Shown in pieces: positions 61,433 to 64,000 of a stretch of DNA of 64,000 bases (the first letter of the stretch is position 1; each line of letters starts with the position of its first letter). This DNA comes from Shinisaurus crocodilurus. Taxonomy: Eukaryota > Chordata > Lepidosauria > Squamata > Shinisauridae. Under the pieces are notes generated by a model. It did no database searches. It was not told where the DNA came from and worked only from the letters and a program-made list of their open reading frames with translations. A program made the position numbers and the translations under genes. The stretch covers positions 285,271,744-285,335,743 of the forward strand of contig CM037878.1 in assembly GCA_021292165.1 (NCBI GenBank), in the 5' to 3' direction.

Positions 61433-62221
61433 GCACTCTGCAGTGGCCAAGCTGCTCTGTCCAGCGCCAGCTGAGTCCCCCTGCACCCACATCCCTGCTG
61501 GTATCTCTGATCTCGAATCAGAGACAGCAGCAGGGATTCCCTCCAGGGGGCGGGGCTTGGTCAAGCCCCACCCCCCTGGAGGAACCCACGGTGGCTCCGC
61601 AGGCTGGACTAGGCCTGCAGGGCTGGGGTTCCACATCCCCGATTTAAGCAGGGCTCCTAAGCTGCGACTCGGCGAGCCAAGTGCGTCCTGCCAGGGGGAG
61701 TGCTGAGCCTTTTGTTCTTGCTGCTTGCCCAGGACTGTAAGGACGAGCACCTGGAAGGTGACAGAACGTGGCTGGTGGGGCTTCGTTTTTAGCTTGGCGG
61801 GCCATACAAGTTCGGCAGGCCTTGATTTAGAGCTGGGGGCGGGGGGGGGGCAGACACAGCAACTGCCACCAGCCCTAGGCCCAGCCGAGCCGGAGGACCA
61901 CAACTTTCTCATCCCCGATTTAGTGTCTTGGAAGTACAAGGAGTTGGGAAACGTGTTTCTTTCTATTCTAGCCGGCGCCCCCCACAGCCTCCTCTCTTCA
62001 GGAGTTGTGCTCGAGGCTTTCCTCCCATGTTTATTTGGTCCCGACACACTGCAGCATCTGTAGGCGGCCCTCCGCGAGTGTCTTATTATAGGTCTTGCGC
62101 AAAGGCACATCGGGAATGGCTCTCGGATGTGTCATGGGCGGCAGCTCGAGCCATCCGTGAACTGGCCGCAAGATCCTTTGGCTGCCTTCGCTGGAAAATA
62201 TCAAGTGAGGGCTGCCTAGCA

Positions 62222-62342
62222 CAGTGTTCTCCAACCTTGGGTCCCCAGATGTTTTTGGCCTACAACTCCCAGCTAGCTGGCTGGGGCATGCTGGGAGTTG
62301 TAGGCCAAAAACATCTGGGGACCCAAGGTTGGAGAGCCCTGG
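62222..62342. mobile_element. Palindromic hAT-type MITE, type A, perfect TSD
   Basis: 121 bp, CAGTGTTCTCCAACC to GGTTGGAGAGCCCTGG, flanked by GCCTAGCA at 62214-62221 and 62343-62350. The target has TA at its centre, as in most other copies. Confidence 0.92.
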
Positions 62343-62612
62343 GCCTAGCACATCCCCAGAGCAGTGTCTTGGCATCCCACCTGGGTCTCGATCCTTGCTC
62401 TGGAGATTCGTAGAGGCACTCTCAAGCAAGAGAGCGTATTTTTTATTAAGACAGGGGCCATACACTGACTGGTTTTCAGAGTGCTGGCGGTAGTTGTTTT
62501 CTATTTTGTAGAAAACCAAACATGTATTTGAGGCAGACTTCTGCTTTCATTTGTCAAACCGATTAAAGAACTTTCGCACATGAAAATATGCTTTAAATGG
62601 TAGATTTTCTAC

Positions 62613-62618
62613 AATAAA
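62613..62618 (+). terminator. INTS4: Candidate INTS4 poly(A) signal AATAAA
   Basis: ACAATAAAATGG, followed within 30-70 bp by a T/GT-rich stretch (CCTTGTTGCC, then TTGTTTTATGTGTG). It is the first canonical AATAAA after the stop codon. Confidence 0.55.
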
Positions 62619-62640
62619 ATGGTGGAAGGAAAACACACAT

Positions 62641-64000
62641 CCCCTTGTTGCCTAAAATTCACCTTGTTTTATGTGTGAATAGAGACAGACGTTGGGTTTG
62701 TTTTTTGTTTTTCTAGATTTGGGGGTGCTAGAATGTGACTGCTTGGGGCACGTGGTAGATTGCAGGCAGAACTTAAAATGCTCCAACCCGAATGGACGGG
62801 GCCATTGGATGGCCCGGCCCAACCCAACCCAACATGGCAATTCCTCTGTTTTGCACGGAGGAGGGAGACAAATAGTGAGCGGATCTTGACTCGGGGGGAC
62901 GAGACCCCTCCCGTCTCTCTGCTTGTCGCCCACTCCTCCTACACACCCTGCCGCACAGAGATAAGCAGGATCCACCGAGGCGCGTTAGCTTGGCAGTAGC
63001 TGGGATGAACATTCCTGGCTCTGTGCCCAGAAAACGGCTCTGCGCTCTAATCAGAGTTTGCCGGGGCAGCTCTATGTTGTCTGATGCAGCGGTGGCCTCT
63101 CTCTCTCTCTCGTTGCCGGGCGCGATTGATAAAGGAACAGGAGGAGCGAGAGGGGCTGTTTTGTCTGATCTTCCATCGGGTGTATGCCTTGCATTCTAAA
63201 AAAAGGCTCGCGTGGGAGCAGGCCATATTCTGTGATAAGAGTGCAGGCATTTCTTGCTTAAGCCGCTGCCCCCCCCCCCAAGTTCTTTAAGAATCGCAGG
63301 TAGAATCTGGGTGAGAGATCTGATGAAAAGCTGCTGCGTGTCCAGGGTTATTGCACCTGGCTGCCACAGAGGGAGAGATGGGACAGTGTGTCCCACTCCA
63401 TCTGCTCAGCTGAGAGACCAGCTTCCATTTGGCTTTTCCGCTCCCTGATCTGTTGCCATTTCAACAGGTGGTCATAACAATTAAGTAACGGGAAGAACTG
63501 GTGCCTTGGTTGGTTGGTTTTCCTCTTCCCCCCTCATTCCTTTTCCCTTTTGTGTTGTGTCTTTTAGATTGTAAGCTCGTGGGCATGGACTACCTTGTTT
63601 TTAATTTGTGTAAAGCACTCAGGAAATTTTAGGTGCTTTATACATGGTGATGATGATGATGGACTAGGCAGCCTTTTGCTCCAAATACGGTACCCTCTTG
63701 GGTCATTGTCTGCGATGTGATCTTTTTGGTGCTCTGTCTTCTGAACGTTCAAGCAAGGTGCATTTTATATAGAGCCAATATGATCTCAGAGCAGTGAGAT
63801 GCTGTTAGTGGCTAGTTCTTCTGACTGGATGGCGGGTGATCAGCCTGTTCTGGATGGGGTTGCACTCCCACAGAAGGAGTGGGTTTGTAGCTTGGGGGTT
63901 CTCCTGGTGCCATCTTGGTCACTTGCAGCTCAGGCGGCCTCAGTGACATGGAGTGCCTTCTAACAAGTTTGGTTGGTGGCCCAGCTTCGCCCCAAGGGAT
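62641..64000. other. Downstream of INTS4, no gene recognised
   Basis: Mostly unique. A short L2-like tail is possible at 63560-63655 (AGATTGTAAGCTCGTGGGCA, GTAAAGCACTCAGG, then GAT repeats). No exon of a neighbouring gene could be identified. Confidence 0.45.

Larger units (their letters stand above)
60813..62640 (+). other. INTS4: Probable INTS4 3' UTR
   Basis: No poly(A) hexamer occurs before ATTAAA at about 62561 and AATAAA at 62613, so the 3' UTR would be about 1.8 kb. It includes three MITE copies (60915, 61315, 62222). The extent is inferred from the signal only. Confidence 0.45.

Noticed and set aside
62641..64000. AAMDC or another gene downstream of INTS4
   Set aside because: Expected from human gene order, but no exon could be recognised in the last 1.4 kb.

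Overview
The window is vertebrate nuclear DNA, most likely from a squamate reptile (lizard or snake). It holds two protein-coding genes on the + strand. KCTD14 has two coding exons (7327-7386 and about 9881-10552). INTS4, the Integrator complex subunit, is present from start codon to stop codon in 23 coding exons (17586-60812). KCTD14 followed by INTS4 in the same orientation is also the human arrangement on 11q14. The squamate call rests on the repeats: Bov-B, CR1, L2 and L1 LINE fragments, many MIR-like CORE-SINEs with (AAAT)n tails, and a dense crowd of short palindromic DNA transposons.

Layout. 1-7000: repeats only, namely CR1-like, L1, L2 and Bov-B LINE fragments, a probable solo LTR, an unassigned LINE reverse-transcriptase fragment and a Tigger-like MITE. 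7000-10750: KCTD14, with an intron full of palindromic MITEs. 10750-17500: intergenic, with SINEs, hairpin elements and a diverged tandem array. 17500-62640: INTS4, from a YY1-like motif on the start codon to a candidate AATAAA at 62613. 62640-64000: no gene recognised.

All INTS4 exon junctions keep phase and the conceptual protein is about 971 residues (human is 963), with one exception: exon 14 has one extra base, probably A44143, which shifts frame. Intron 11 has a GC-AG boundary. The donor of exon 19 is tandemly duplicated.

The most unusual signals are in the mobile DNA. (1) A roughly 670-682 bp hAT-like non-autonomous element has CAGGGATG/CATCCCTG ends and ACTCG-rich blocks at both ends. 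Two full copies sit in INTS4 introns 3 and 8, each with its own perfect 8-bp target duplication, and a partial copy lies at 3185. (2) A 120-136 bp palindromic hAT-type MITE carries an inverted pair of ZNF143/STAF-like motifs. Two copies hit the same 8-bp site in the tRNA-derived head of two different SINEs. (3) A chimeric SINE joins a 5S rRNA-like head to a CR1-like tail (three copies). (4) A 20-bp tandem array repeats the C/EBP-type palindrome TTGCGCAA.

How they work together: KCTD14 is a BTB/T1 KCTD protein of poorly known role. INTS4 is the HEAT-repeat scaffold of the Integrator cleavage module, with INTS9 and INTS11. Nothing here links the two beyond conserved neighbourhood. All family names were assigned by eye without a database search.
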